A stretch of 64,000 nucleotides of DNA, from NCBI RefSeq assembly GCF_002813325.1, contig NZ_PHUG01000001.1, positions 1,860,001-1,924,000 of the forward strand, given 5' to 3'. Shown here piece by piece: positions 25,449 through 33,655 of the stretch. The notes beneath the pieces were generated by a model, which made no database searches, was not told where the DNA came from, and saw nothing but the letters and a program-made list of their open reading frames with translations. The stretch's first letter is position 1. Each line of letters opens with the position of its first letter. The translations under genes were made by a program, and so were the position numbers. This stretch comes from Janthinobacterium sp. 64. Its GTDB lineage: Bacteria; Pseudomonadota; Gammaproteobacteria; Burkholderiales; Burkholderiaceae_D.

Positions 25449-26114
25449 ATGAGCACAACCATGCAAAGCGGCGCAGACATCCTGGCGACAGGCGAATTGG
25501 ATTACACGACTTCCTGCGCACTGCCGACGCCGTGGGCCCAGTTCACCTTGCACGCGTTTGTCGAGCACGCGACTGGCAAGGAACACCTGGCCATGGTGCT
25601 GGGCGATATCGGCAACGGCGAACCGGTGCTCGCGCGCGTGCATTCCGAGTGCCTGACGGGCGACGTGCTGTTTTCGCAGCGCTGCGACTGCGGCGCGCAG
25701 CTCGAGGGCGCCCTGAAACGCATCGCCGAGGAAGGCCGCGGCATCTTGCTGTACCTGCGCCAGGAAGGACGCGGCATCGGCCTGATCAACAAGATCCGCG
25801 CCTACCGCCTGCAGGAAGCGGGCGCCGACACGGTGCAGGCGAATGAACAGCTGGGCTTCAAGGCCGACGCGCGCAACTACACCTTGTGCAAACCCATGTT
25901 TGCGCAATTCGGCATCGACAGCCTGCGTCTGATGACGAACAATCCGCGCAAGATCGCCGCCATGGAAGCGCTGGGCATCACCGTGGCCGAACGCGTGCCG
26001 CTGCTGGTCAACCGCAACGCCTTCAACCAGCACTACCTGAATACCAAGCAAAGCAAGCTCGGTCACATGATGACGCCGGAAACGGCGCCGGCGCTGGAAG
26101 ACGGCGCGCTGTAA
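25449..26114 (+). CDS. ribA: GTP cyclohydrolase II
   Basis: Cytoplasmic enzyme of riboflavin synthesis that converts GTP to the diamino-hydroxy-ribosylamino-pyrimidinone 5'-phosphate, with formate and diphosphate. It has 221 residues, a stand-alone RibA and not a RibBA fusion. The zinc ligands Cys68, Cys79 and Cys81 are in [36 protein letters not shown] carries the catalytic RQEGRG region, and MTNNPRKI matches the C-terminal end of the active site. The ATG at 25449 gives the normal length; the in-frame GTG at 25305 would add 48 residues that cross two hairpins. There is no Shine-Dalgarno at 25449. Confidence 0.94.
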   Translation: MSTTMQSGADILATGELDYTTSCALPTPWAQFTLHAFVEHATGKEHLAMVLGDIGNGEPVLARVHSECLTGDVLFSQRCDCGAQLEGALKRIAEEGRGILLYLRQEGRGIGLINKIRAYRLQEAGADTVQANEQLGFKADARNYTLCKPMFAQFGIDSLRLMTNNPRKIAAMEALGITVAERVPLLVNRNAFNQHYLNTKQSKLGHMMTPETAPALEDGAL

Positions 26115-26132
26115 TTGCTGCCTCGGCTTGCC

Positions 26133-26152
26133 GGGCCGGCGCATGCCGGCCC
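26133..26152. terminator. Perfect 8-bp hairpin between ribA and the protease gene
   Basis: GGGCCGGC (26133-26140) and GCCGGCCC (26145-26152) pair exactly around GCAT, 18 bases after the ribA stop. There is no U-run, so termination is uncertain; it could cap the ribA message while allowing read-through. Confidence 0.35.
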
Positions 26153-26188
26153 TCGCCCGCCGCGCTCCTGCTCACGCACAAAGGATGC

Positions 26189-27592
26189 ATGAAATTATCT
26201 GACTACGCCTTCCTGCTGGCCAGCCTGTGCGCTGGCGCAGGCGCCCACGCGGCCCCGGCACCTGCGCCAGCCGCGGCTCACACCGCCTCGACTCCCCCCA
26301 TCAAACCGCCGCCGGCCACCGCCGCGCCCGCCGCGACCGAACATGCAACATTGCCGCCGCCCTCGTCGGCCGCGCAAAAACTGTACACGGCCGCGCGCGC
26401 CGACATCCTGCAAGTGCGCGTGCTGCTGAAAAACGGCCGCACGCAATCGTCGGTGGGCTCGGGCTTCTTGATCGGCACGGGCGACCTGGTGGTGAGCAAC
26501 TATCACGTCGTGTCGCAATTCGCGCTCGACCCCGATACCTATGTGGGCGAGTGGGTCGACACGAGCGGCCAGCGCGGCAATGTGGAATTGCTGGCCGTCG
26601 ACGTACTGCACGACCTGGCCGTGCTGCGCGTCAACCGCCGCGGCACGGGCTTTTTCAAGATGCCGGAACCGCTGGCACCGCTGACCCAGGGCCAGTACCT
26701 GTATTCGATGGGCAATCCGCTGGACCTGGGTTTTGCCATTTCGGAAGGATCCTATAATGGCGTCGTCACGCGCAGCTTTTACGACCAGCTGATGTTTACG
26801 GGCCCGATCAATGCCGGCATGAGCGGCGGCCCCAGCGTCACGGCGAATGGCGACGTGGCCGGAGTAAACGTCTCGAAACGCCTCGATGGCGAACTCGTCA
26901 GTTTCCTCGTGCCGGCCCGCTATGCCCAGCAATTGCTGGCCAGGGTGGCGCAGCAAGGCAAGGCGCCGAAAGACTTCAAGCCGCTGGTGACGGCGCAGCT
27001 GCTGGCGCACCAGGAAGTGATGCTGGCGCGCCTGCTGGGCACGCCCCTGAGCCTGAAAGCCATGGGCCCGTACCGCGTGCCCGTGCGCGAGTCCGACCAG
27101 ATGCGCTGCTGGGGCCGCTCCAACGTCAAGTCCGACAAGCCCTACATGCTCGACAACACCAGCTGCGCCATGGAATCGGCGATCTTCATCTCGGGCGCCC
27201 TGCAGACGGGGCAAGTGTCGATGCGCCACGAATTTTTGCGCAGCAGCGAACTGGGCGCGCTGCGCTTTTCCGAGCTGGCCAGCGCCTCGTTCAAGAATGA
27301 AAGTTTCGGCAGCTACAAGAGCGTGAACCTGACCGGCCCGCAATGCACCGAACAGTTCGTCAAGAACAAGACGCTTCCCCTGCGCGCCGTGCTGTGCGTG
27401 CGCGCCTACCGCAAGTTTACGGGACTGTACGACTTTGCCCTGCTGGCCGCCAGCACCGACGAGCCACTGATGAGCCTGCAAAGCCGCATCGACGCGCGCG
27501 GCGTGTCGTACGCCAACGGCATGCGCGTCACGCGCACCTTCCTCGAAGCGCTGTCGCGCGCGCCCTCCACCACCAGCAGCCGCAAGCCATGA
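26189..27592 (+). CDS. Periplasmic trypsin-like serine protease (S1C type)
   Basis: Predicted exported protease of 467 residues. A signal peptide (1-22, ending AHAA) is followed by a Pro/Ala-rich stretch (23-60). The trypsin fold then shows His106 in VVSNYHVVSQ, Asp142 in VLHDLAVLRV and Ser212 in NAGMSGGPSV, the usual DegP/HtrA-style triad. No PDZ domain is visible. A second part of about 220 residues follows the catalytic domain, with four Cys residues (RCWGR, TSCAM, PQCTE, LCVRAY) and no family I recognise. AAAGGA precedes the ATG. Its stop overlaps the start of the FHA gene by ATGA, so the two proteins probably act together. Confidence 0.85.
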   Translation: MKLSDYAFLLASLCAGAGAHAAPAPAPAAAHTASTPPIKPPPATAAPAATEHATLPPPSSAAQKLYTAARADILQVRVLLKNGRTQSSVGSGFLIGTGDLVVSNYHVVSQFALDPDTYVGEWVDTSGQRGNVELLAVDVLHDLAVLRVNRRGTGFFKMPEPLAPLTQGQYLYSMGNPLDLGFAISEGSYNGVVTRSFYDQLMFTGPINAGMSGGPSVTANGDVAGVNVSKRLDGELVSFLVPARYAQQLLARVAQQGKAPKDFKPLVTAQLLAHQEVMLARLLGTPLSLKAMGPYRVPVRESDQMRCWGRSNVKSDKPYMLDNTSCAMESAIFISGALQTGQVSMRHEFLRSSELGALRFSELASASFKNESFGSYKSVNLTGPQCTEQFVKNKTLPLRAVLCVRAYRKFTGLYDFALLAASTDEPLMSLQSRIDARGVSYANGMRVTRTFLEALSRAPSTTSSRKP

Positions 27593-28572
27593 AGCCGCCC
27601 TATTACCTTGAAATCCTCGCCGAGAATGGCGAAGTGCGGCAGCGCCAGCGGATCGAGTCCCTGCCGATCCGCATCGGCCGCGGCTACGACAACGACTTCA
27701 TCCTCGACGACGCGCATACGGCGGCCCAGCACGCCATCGTCGAGGACGACGGCGCAGGTGGCCTGCTGCTGCGCGACCTGGGCAGCCAGAATGGCGTGAT
27801 CCACCGGGGACAGCGGCAATTGCAAGTGGCCATGAGCGGCAACAGCATCGTGCGCCTCGGCCACACGCGCCTGCGCGTGCGCGCCAGCGACCATCCGGTG
27901 GCGCCCGAACTGGGCGACACGACCCGGCACGACTGGGAAGGCTTGCGCCCGGCCGTCGCCGGCCTGGCCATGATCGGCGCCTCGGCCGCCTTCAGCAACT
28001 GGCTCAGTGATGCGGATGCCTTCGAGCCGATTTCCTACCTGATGGTCATCGCCACCGCGCTGGCCGGCGGCCTCGTGTGGGCGTCGGTCTGGGGCGTGGC
28101 AAACCGGCTGTTCGGCCATGTGGCGCGCTTCGGCCGTCACCTGTTCATCATCGGCTGCGGCTTGCTGGCCATGGAAGTGTGGGAACTGGGCAGCAACGTG
28201 GCGGCGTATGCGCTGTCGCTGGAAGCGCTTACGCGCTACGGACGGCATATGTTCATCGTCATCATCTGCGTCATGATCTACTACCATTTGTGCACGATCA
28301 AGCCGCAGCATCCGCGCCGCTTCGGCCTCGTCGCCGTCGTGCTGGCGATCATTGGCTCGACCCTGATCCTGCTGAGCAACCTGCAGATCAGCGGCCGCCT
28401 TGCCGACGAGACATACATGTCGGTCATTTACCCTCCGGTCCTGCGTGTGAGCCCGGATCACACGACGGACGCCTTCTTCCGCGATGCGGCCGGCTTGCAG
28501 CGCGCCGTCGATGCCGAGCGGGGCAAGGCAGCCAAGGGCGCCGACGACGACGAAGACAGCGGCGATGCATAG
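27589..28572 (+). CDS. FHA-domain membrane protein, coupled to the serine protease gene
   Basis: A 327-residue protein. Residues about 5-98 are an FHA domain, the phosphothreonine-binding fold: IRIGRGYDNDFIL, His48 in AAQHAIV and DLGSQNGV. Five hydrophobic helices follow (about 121-139, 148-170, 184-207, 219-236, 245-263) and an acidic C-terminal tail. With the FHA domain in the cytoplasm, five helices put the tail in the periplasm, where the partner protease lies. The ATG overlaps the protease stop by four bases. The role is unknown; a link from cytoplasmic phosphorylation to periplasmic proteolysis is inference. Confidence 0.85.
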   Translation: MKPPYYLEILAENGEVRQRQRIESLPIRIGRGYDNDFILDDAHTAAQHAIVEDDGAGGLLLRDLGSQNGVIHRGQRQLQVAMSGNSIVRLGHTRLRVRASDHPVAPELGDTTRHDWEGLRPAVAGLAMIGASAAFSNWLSDADAFEPISYLMVIATALAGGLVWASVWGVANRLFGHVARFGRHLFIIGCGLLAMEVWELGSNVAAYALSLEALTRYGRHMFIVIICVMIYYHLCTIKPQHPRRFGLVAVVLAIIGSTLILLSNLQISGRLADETYMSVIYPPVLRVSPDHTTDAFFRDAAGLQRAVDAERGKAAKGADDDEDSGDA

Positions 28573-28582
28573 CCCGATATGC

Positions 28583-28617
28583 AAAAAGCCCGCCGTGTCC
28601 TGACAGACCGGCGGGCT
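28583..28617 (-). terminator. Intrinsic terminator of the PEP-CTERM gene
   Basis: AGCCCGCCG (28587-28595) pairs exactly with CGGCGGGCT (28609-28617) around a 13-base loop. On the minus strand the stem is followed by TTTTT. It lies 18 bases beyond the stop of the PEP-CTERM gene and between two convergent genes, so it may also slow the FHA transcript. Confidence 0.8.
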
Positions 28618-28635
28618 ATTGCCTGGAACTTGCGC

Positions 28636-29292
28636 TTAGAACTTGGCTTCCTGCTTGCGGCGCGCCGTAAAGCCCAGCAGGCCCAGGCCGATCAGCAGCA
28701 TGGCGTAGGTAGTCGGTTCCGGCACGGCCGAGACCAGGCCATCGGTGCTGGAAAAGCTGGCGAAATTGCTGTTGCCCGCCTTGAACTGCGCTTGCTGGCC
28801 GCCATCGCAGCAGCCTTCCAGGCCATAGATGCTCAAGGTATGGTTGCCGGCCGCCAGCGAGCTCGAACCGCTGAGGAACTGGCTGCCATTGTTGTAGTTG
28901 CCTGCCCACCACATGTCGTTGCTCTTGAAGTCCAGCGCCACGCCGTCGAGGAACAGGGCGCCGCCCTTGCCGAAATCGACGCCGCTACGGAAGCTCCAGG
29001 CGCCCGCATCGGCCGTGCTGACGCCAAAATTGATCACCGACTTGAAGGCGATGTTCGCACCACTGCCGAACAGGCTGCTGTTCGTGACATTGTTGTAGCT
29101 GGCAATCGTCTTCGTGCCATAACCGGCGCCCGGCGTGGCCACGGCGGCATTCACCACGGACTGGTAAGCGGCGGCCGAAGTCTGCGCGCTGGCGTTCGAG
29201 AAACCGGTGGACACGGTGACGGTGCTGGCGTTCGCGTGGGCAAACACACCGACAGCGATCAGGGACAGGGCGATTTTAGGCAAGTTCTTCAT
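28636..29292 (-). CDS. PEP-CTERM sorting domain protein, CCXG type
   Basis: Secreted or surface protein of 218 residues. It has a signal peptide (1-22, ending ANA) and ends in VPEPTTYAMLLIGLGLLGF plus an Arg-rich tail, the PEP-CTERM sorting signal recognised by EpsH-type exosortases. The GLEGCCDGGQQ segment fits the CCXG group. The body is low in Lys and Arg and rich in Gly, Ser and Asn, as usual for such proteins. Exosortase genes are not in this window. The gene is single, with a terminator behind it. Confidence 0.9.
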   Translation of the reverse strand: MKNLPKIALSLIAVGVFAHANASTVTVSTGFSNASAQTSAAAYQSVVNAAVATPGAGYGTKTIASYNNVTNSSLFGSGANIAFKSVINFGVSTADAGAWSFRSGVDFGKGGALFLDGVALDFKSNDMWWAGNYNNGSQFLSGSSSLAAGNHTLSIYGLEGCCDGGQQAQFKAGNSNFASFSSTDGLVSAVPEPTTYAMLLIGLGLLGFTARRKQEAKF

Positions 29293-29824
29293 GATGGTAT
29301 CCAGTCAGTAAATATTCAGTGGGCAGTGGGCGCGGCAGGCGGGCACTGGTGCCGAACGCACGCTGCATTGAGGCGTTCCGGCATAGCGCCAGGCATGGCA
29401 AATAGAGCGGTCGGGAGCGTAACTTCCGCGTAACAGCGCGGACTTGCGGCGTGCCATGGCGGCACTGCAAGCGTCCTGGAAAGGGGGCGGGTTCCCGGGA
29501 CAAAGCCAGACGATTGACGGGTCAGGTAAGACGTTGACGCTATTTTATCTTAAATTCCACACAAGCAAAGTATTTTTCTTTTAACCATGAAAGATACTAT
29601 TTTAACAATCACTTTCCCGGCGGGTAAAACGCGCCATATGCCAAGCTGATGCCGGGGCTGCGCACCCAGGCGGGCGGCGCGTGGCATGTCGCGGCGGCAC
29701 CACAGACGGGGCCGCTACTGTCGCATGGCGCGCATTTCTTTTCGCATGCCGCTGCACCACGGGGCGAAACAGCATGGCAAAATGCATACATGCAGCTATC
29801 TGTCCGATGAGGGGGAAAGAGGAA
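29293..29824. other. Intergenic region between PEP-CTERM and MmcQ/YjbR genes
   Basis: About 530 bases between two divergent genes. The part at 29520-29620 is strikingly AT-rich against the surroundings and probably holds promoters. A direct repeat GCGTAAC lies at 29417 and 29428. A small reading frame from 29681 joins MmcQ in frame but starts at GTG without a binding site. I see no gene or mobile element. Confidence 0.6.
29417..29434. promoter_or_regulatory. Direct repeat GCGTAAC with 11-base period
   Basis: GCGTAAC at 29417-29423 and 29428-29434 are exact copies at 11-base spacing, the geometry of OmpR/PhoB-type regulator sites. They lie about 125-140 bases upstream of the PEP-CTERM gene. 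A response-regulator role is inference. Confidence 0.3.
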
Positions 29825-30163
29825 ATGGTCGACCTGGAAGAACTACGCTATCTGGCACTGTCGTTTCCCGACACCACCGAGGAAGAACACCACGACCGTC
29901 CAGCCTTCCGCGTGGGCGGGAAGATCTTTGCCACCCTGCCCGACGACGAGCACATCAACGTGCTGCTCGATGCGGAAGCGGCGCATATCGCCACCGTCAT
30001 CACGCCGTCCGGCTGTCAAAAGCTGTGGTGGGGCGAACGTCTGGCCGGCATCACGGTGCGCCTGGCGGATGCCGAGCTGGACATGCTGGCCGCCGCCCTG
30101 ACGGCCGCCTGGCGGCGCAAGGCGCCCAGCGACCTGGCCAAGACCATCGCCCCGACCGGATAG
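29825..30163 (+). CDS. MmcQ/YjbR family DNA-binding protein
   Basis: A 112-residue cytoplasmic protein of the MmcQ/YjbR (CyaY-like fold) family. FPDTTEEEHHDRPAFRVGGKIFATL and the ending YjbR-like LWWGERLAGITVRLADAELD support this. The start is the ATG after GAGGAA (29825). Members may bind DNA, but the role is not settled. The gene stops at 30163, immediately before the TetR stop on the other strand, with no gap. Confidence 0.88.
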   Translation: MVDLEELRYLALSFPDTTEEEHHDRPAFRVGGKIFATLPDDEHINVLLDAEAAHIATVITPSGCQKLWWGERLAGITVRLADAELDMLAAALTAAWRRKAPSDLAKTIAPTG

Positions 30164-30784
30164 TTACATCGGCCAATTGCGCAGCAGCAAGCCCACCATC
30201 TGCTGCAATTGCTCGCGCGAGACGCCCGCCGCCGCCTGGATGGCCATGCCCTGCGACAAGGTCACGACAAAGCGCGCCTGCTGCTCAGGGCAGGAATCGG
30301 GCGGCAAATCACCCTCTTCCCTGGCACGCCGCAAGCGGTCGCGCAGCTTGATTTCACCGCGCAGCCGGCGCGCAAACAATTCATCGCGGATCGGCAAGGC
30401 GTCGTCGCTGCAGGCGAGCGCCGCATTGACGCCCATGCAGCCGTGCGGGCCGTCCGGCATGGTTTGCGCGTCGACATACTGCGTCAGCAAGGCTTCCACC
30501 ACCTGGCGCGCCGTCGGCTGCTCCAGCGCCGCATCGAAAAACTGCATGCGCGTGTCGCTGTAGCGTTCGAGCGCCTTGTGGAACAGCTGCTCCTTGTTGC
30601 CGAAGACGGCATACAGGCTGGGCCGGTTCATGCCCATGGCTTTCGTCAATTCCGGCAGGGAGCTGCCTTCATAGCCTTTTTCCCAGAACACTTTCATGGC
30701 GCAATCGAGCGCTTCGTCCGCGTCGAACGTGCGTGGCCGACCCGTTTTCGCCTTGGGCGCTTCCTCTTTTTTATCTTGTTTCAT
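30164..30784 (-). CDS. TetR/AcrR family transcriptional regulator
   Basis: Repressor of 206 residues. The helix-turn-helix is at about 25-62: EALDCAMKVFWEKGYEGSSL then ELTKAMGMNRPSLYAVFGNKEQLF, in the AcrR/YxaF group. The C-terminal ligand domain has Cys114 or so in GPHGCMGVNAALACSD. It is divergent from an MFS gene, and the space between carries two TACCG-NN-CGGT palindromes. The first begins at its own start codon, so the regulator probably represses itself and the exporter. Confidence 0.92.
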   Translation of the reverse strand: MKQDKKEEAPKAKTGRPRTFDADEALDCAMKVFWEKGYEGSSLPELTKAMGMNRPSLYAVFGNKEQLFHKALERYSDTRMQFFDAALEQPTARQVVEALLTQYVDAQTMPDGPHGCMGVNAALACSDDALPIRDELFARRLRGEIKLRDRLRRAREEGDLPPDSCPEQQARFVVTLSQGMAIQAAAGVSREQLQQMVGLLLRNWPM

Positions 30785-30795
30785 ACCGTTCGGTA
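30784..30795. promoter_or_regulatory. TetR operator O1
   Basis: TACCGTTCGGTA is a perfect palindrome overlapping the tetR start codon (30782-30784). It has the TACCG-NN-CGGT pattern that recurs at 30835. Confidence 0.7.
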
Positions 30796-30803
30796 AAAAA
30801 TTA

Positions 30804-30833
30804 TTGACAACACTGTCTGCCTGCCCTGATTAT
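30804..30833 (+). promoter_or_regulatory. Promoter of the MFS exporter
   Basis: TTGACA (30804-30809) is a perfect -35 and GATTAT (30828-30833) a fair -10, with 18 bases between. The operator O2 begins just after the -10, so a bound TetR would cover the start site. Confidence 0.65.
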
Positions 30834-30834
30834 A

Positions 30835-30846
30835 TACCGACCGGTT
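30835..30846. promoter_or_regulatory. TetR operator O2
   Basis: TACCGACCGGTT matches O1 in ten of its twelve positions and overlaps the predicted start site of the MFS gene. Two sites 51 bases apart fit repression of both divergent genes. Confidence 0.65.
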
Positions 30847-30876
30847 AAAAACATCTCGGCTTTTCAGGAACCTCAC

Positions 30877-32091
30877 ATGCAAACACCTTCCAACACTGCT
30901 GGCGACGATACCACCGTGGCGCCCTGGCTGGCCGTCTTATCGGTCGGCATCGGCGCCTTCGCCCTCGTCACGTCCGAATTCCTGCCCGTCGGGCTGCTGC
31001 CGGCCATGGCCGCGGAACTGGCCATCAGCAAGGGCCAGGCGGGACTGATGATCACCACGCCCGGCATCGTTGCCGCATTTGCCGCCATCTTCGTCACCGT
31101 CGGCTCGGGCCGCCTGGACCGCCGCATCGTGCTGCTGGCGCTCACCGCCCTGCTGGTCGCGTCGAACCTGCTGGTGGCGATGGCCCCCTCGTATGCATGG
31201 ATACTGCTGGGCCGTGCCATGCTGGGCGTGGGCGTGGGCGGCTTCTGGGCCATCGGCAGCGCCATCGGCCCGCGCCTGGTGGCGCCGCAGCATGCGTCGC
31301 GCGCCATGTCCATCATCTTTGCCGGCGTCTCGCTGGGCACGGTGGCGGGCGTGCCGGCCGGCGCGCTGGTGGGCGAGCTGGTCGGCTGGCGCGTGGCTTT
31401 CGGCGCGGCCAGCGCCATCGCCGCGCTGGTCTGCCTCGGCCAGCTGTTGCTGTTGCCCAAGCTGCCGCCGACGCAGGCCATCCGCCTGCGCCAGCTGCCG
31501 ATGATCTTCGGCATCCGCAAGGCCAGGCTGGGCTTGATCGCCACGGCCATGCTCTTCACGGGCCAATTCGCCGCCTACACGTATATCGCACCCTTCCTCA
31601 CGCAGATTTCGCACCTGGCGGCCGGCACGGTCAGCGCCATGCTGCTGGTCTACGGCGCTGCCGGCTTCATCGGCAATCTGGTGGGCGGCTGGGCCGCCGG
31701 CCGCTACGAACGGGCCGCGCTGATGCTGACGGGCGCCGTGCTGGGCCTGTCCACCCTGGCGCTGGCCGCGCTGGGTAGCCATTCGGTGACGGCGATGCTG
31801 CTGGTGGCCGTGTGGGGCTTCGGTTTCGGTGCCATGCCGATCGCCGTGCAGACGTGGATGTTCAAGGCGGCGCCGGAGCTGATGGAAGGCAGCAGCGCCC
31901 TGTTTGTCGCCATCGTGCAAGTGTCGCTGGCGTCGGGCGCCTTGCTCGGCGGCATGGCCGTTGACCGGCTGGGCGTGGCCAGCGCCATGGTGCTGGGCGG
32001 CGTGTTCGCCCTCGGCTGCGCCTTGACGATCGCGCTCTTCGGCAAGCCGCGGGCCAGCGCCAAGGCTGGCGCGGCCTGCATCACATCGTAG
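30877..32091 (+). CDS. MFS transporter, DHA1 family, TetR-controlled
   Basis: Predicted 12-helix exporter of 404 residues. SVGIGAFALVTSEFLPVGLLPA (helix 1), LLGRAMLGVGVGGFWAIGSA (helix 4) and the loop GRLDRR are typical of the drug/arabinose efflux branch (NepI and PbuE relatives). AGGAA lies about 5 bases before the ATG. The promoter and two TetR operators lie upstream. The substrate is unknown; TetR control suggests induction by a toxic or signalling compound. Confidence 0.88.
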   Translation: MQTPSNTAGDDTTVAPWLAVLSVGIGAFALVTSEFLPVGLLPAMAAELAISKGQAGLMITTPGIVAAFAAIFVTVGSGRLDRRIVLLALTALLVASNLLVAMAPSYAWILLGRAMLGVGVGGFWAIGSAIGPRLVAPQHASRAMSIIFAGVSLGTVAGVPAGALVGELVGWRVAFGAASAIAALVCLGQLLLLPKLPPTQAIRLRQLPMIFGIRKARLGLIATAMLFTGQFAAYTYIAPFLTQISHLAAGTVSAMLLVYGAAGFIGNLVGGWAAGRYERAALMLTGAVLGLSTLALAALGSHSVTAMLLVAVWGFGFGAMPIAVQTWMFKAAPELMEGSSALFVAIVQVSLASGALLGGMAVDRLGVASAMVLGGVFALGCALTIALFGKPRASAKAGAACITS

Positions 32092-32094
32092 GAA

Positions 32095-32397
32095 TCAGAT
32101 GCGCCCGCGGCGAAATTCGCCAAGGAATTTCGTCACTTCGGCCGCCGTCATCGGCACATCCGCGTCACCGTGATACGCATACAGGAACGGCGTGCCGCCC
32201 AAACGGTCCGTCAGCTTGGCAAACAGTAAAAAGCGGCTGCCCAACGGATAGCGCTGCAGGTCGACGAGGCGGCGCGAGCACTGCACGGCCAGCTCGGGCG
32301 AAAAGGCCTGGCCCGGCACGGGACGGATTTCCACGCGGCCATTGATCGCGCGCGATTCGACGGCAACGTGCCGGTATGCATAAGTATCACGGGCCAT
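32095..32397 (-). CDS. Uncharacterised 100-residue protein
   Basis: I do not recognise this protein. It is basic, has no signal peptide or membrane helix and ends in FLGEFRRGRI. LVDLQRYPLGSRFLLFAKLTDRLGGTPFLYAYH is the most ordered part. AAGG lies 7 bases before the ATG, and codon use looks like that of its neighbours, so it is probably a true gene. It lies between the MFS gene (3 bases past its stop, convergent) and the sugar dehydrogenase, and there is no neighbour that explains it. Confidence 0.6.
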   Translation of the reverse strand: MARDTYAYRHVAVESRAINGRVEIRPVPGQAFSPELAVQCSRRLVDLQRYPLGSRFLLFAKLTDRLGGTPFLYAYHGDADVPMTAAEVTKFLGEFRRGRI

Positions 32398-32454
32398 GCC
32401 GCCACCTTGAATGAAGTAAAGGCGCCATCTTAAGCGAAGTGGGCGCCCGCCGTG

Positions 32455-33618
32455 CTACTGCGCCACGATGCGCAGCAGGCGGCCATTGTCTTCATCGGTC
32501 AGCGCATACAGATAGCCGTCCGGCCCTTGGCGCACGTCGCGCACGCGCGTGCCGATGGCCAGGCGGTCCTGTCCCGTCACCTTGCCGTTCGCATCGACGG
32601 CGATGCGGCGGATATCCTTGGCCGCCAGGCCGCCGCTGAAGATGCTGCCGCGCCAGGCGGCGATCTTGTCGCCCGTATACACGGCCAGCCCCGACGGCGC
32701 CGGCGACGGCACCCAGGCCACGCTCGGATTGAGCATGCCGGCCACTTCGTGCTTGCCGATGGGTTCATGCGTCTTGTAGTCGGCGCCATAGCTTTGCAGC
32801 GGCCAGCCATAGTTGCCGCCCGCTACCACCAGGTTCAGCTCGTCGCCGCCGTACGGGCCATGTTCCGTGGCCCACACGCGGCCGGACACGGGATCGAGCG
32901 CCAGGCCCTGCACGTTGCGGTGGCCGTAGGACCAGATTTCCGGCAAGGCGCCCTTGGCCGCCAGCGGATTGCCGGGCGCCGGCTTGCCGTCTTGCGTCAG
33001 GCGCAGGATGGAGCCCTGGTGCGTGGCCAGGTTTTGCGCCTGCTCGCGTGCCAGGCGGTCTTTGATGCGCAGCGGCGGATTGCCGCCATCGGCCACGCTC
33101 ATCAGCAAACTGCCGTCCGGCAGCCACAGCAGGCGCGAACCGAAATGCTGGCCGCCGCTCTTGTCGTCAGCCACCTTGAACAGGGTCACGATGCCCGTCA
33201 CTTTCTTGCCGTCGAACACGCCGCGCACGAGGGTCGTGCGATTCGCGTCATTCGTGCCCGTCGATACCGTCATGTAGACGCGCGGATTCGGCTTGCCCGC
33301 ATCCTGCGGGTGGATGACGATATCGAGCAAGCCGCCCTGCCCGCCCGTGAAGACTTTGGGCATGCCTTCCAGCGCCACGTCCTCGAACTTGCTACCATTC
33401 AGCAGGTGCAAAGTGCCCTGCTTGCTGGTGACGAGCGCACGGCCCTCGCCCAGCCAGGCGATACCCCACGGCTGGCGCACCCCCTGCGCGACGGTCTCGG
33501 CCTTCCAACCCTGTTTCGCGGCAGGCGGCTCGCCCGTGGCCGCCAATTCGGCCCAGGCCGATGGCACGGCGGCCAGTGCGAAGGCAAACACAATGCTGGT
33601 ACGGCATAACTGGAACAT
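32455..33618 (-). CDS. PQQ-dependent sugar dehydrogenase (GSDH/YliI family)
   Basis: Predicted periplasmic enzyme of 387 residues, a six-bladed beta-propeller that oxidises aldose sugars with PQQ. A signal peptide (1-22, ending AWA) is followed by QPWGIAWLGEGRALVTSKQGTL, then GQGGLLDIVIHP, EIWSYGHRNVQGLALDP and WATEHGPYGGDELN, which hold the His, Arg and Asp/Glu residues that bind PQQ and calcium in this family. The start at 33618 has AGGAG 5 bases before it. No PQQ synthesis genes are in the window. The gene precedes ispF in reading order from the right; the shared strand alone gives no link. Confidence 0.9.
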   Translation of the reverse strand: MFQLCRTSIVFAFALAAVPSAWAELAATGEPPAAKQGWKAETVAQGVRQPWGIAWLGEGRALVTSKQGTLHLLNGSKFEDVALEGMPKVFTGGQGGLLDIVIHPQDAGKPNPRVYMTVSTGTNDANRTTLVRGVFDGKKVTGIVTLFKVADDKSGGQHFGSRLLWLPDGSLLMSVADGGNPPLRIKDRLAREQAQNLATHQGSILRLTQDGKPAPGNPLAAKGALPEIWSYGHRNVQGLALDPVSGRVWATEHGPYGGDELNLVVAGGNYGWPLQSYGADYKTHEPIGKHEVAGMLNPSVAWVPSPAPSGLAVYTGDKIAAWRGSIFSGGLAAKDIRRIAVDANGKVTGQDRLAIGTRVRDVRQGPDGYLYALTDEDNGRLLRIVAQ

Positions 33619-33655
33619 GGCTACTCCTGTCGGTGGTCGATCAATGATTGGCGGT

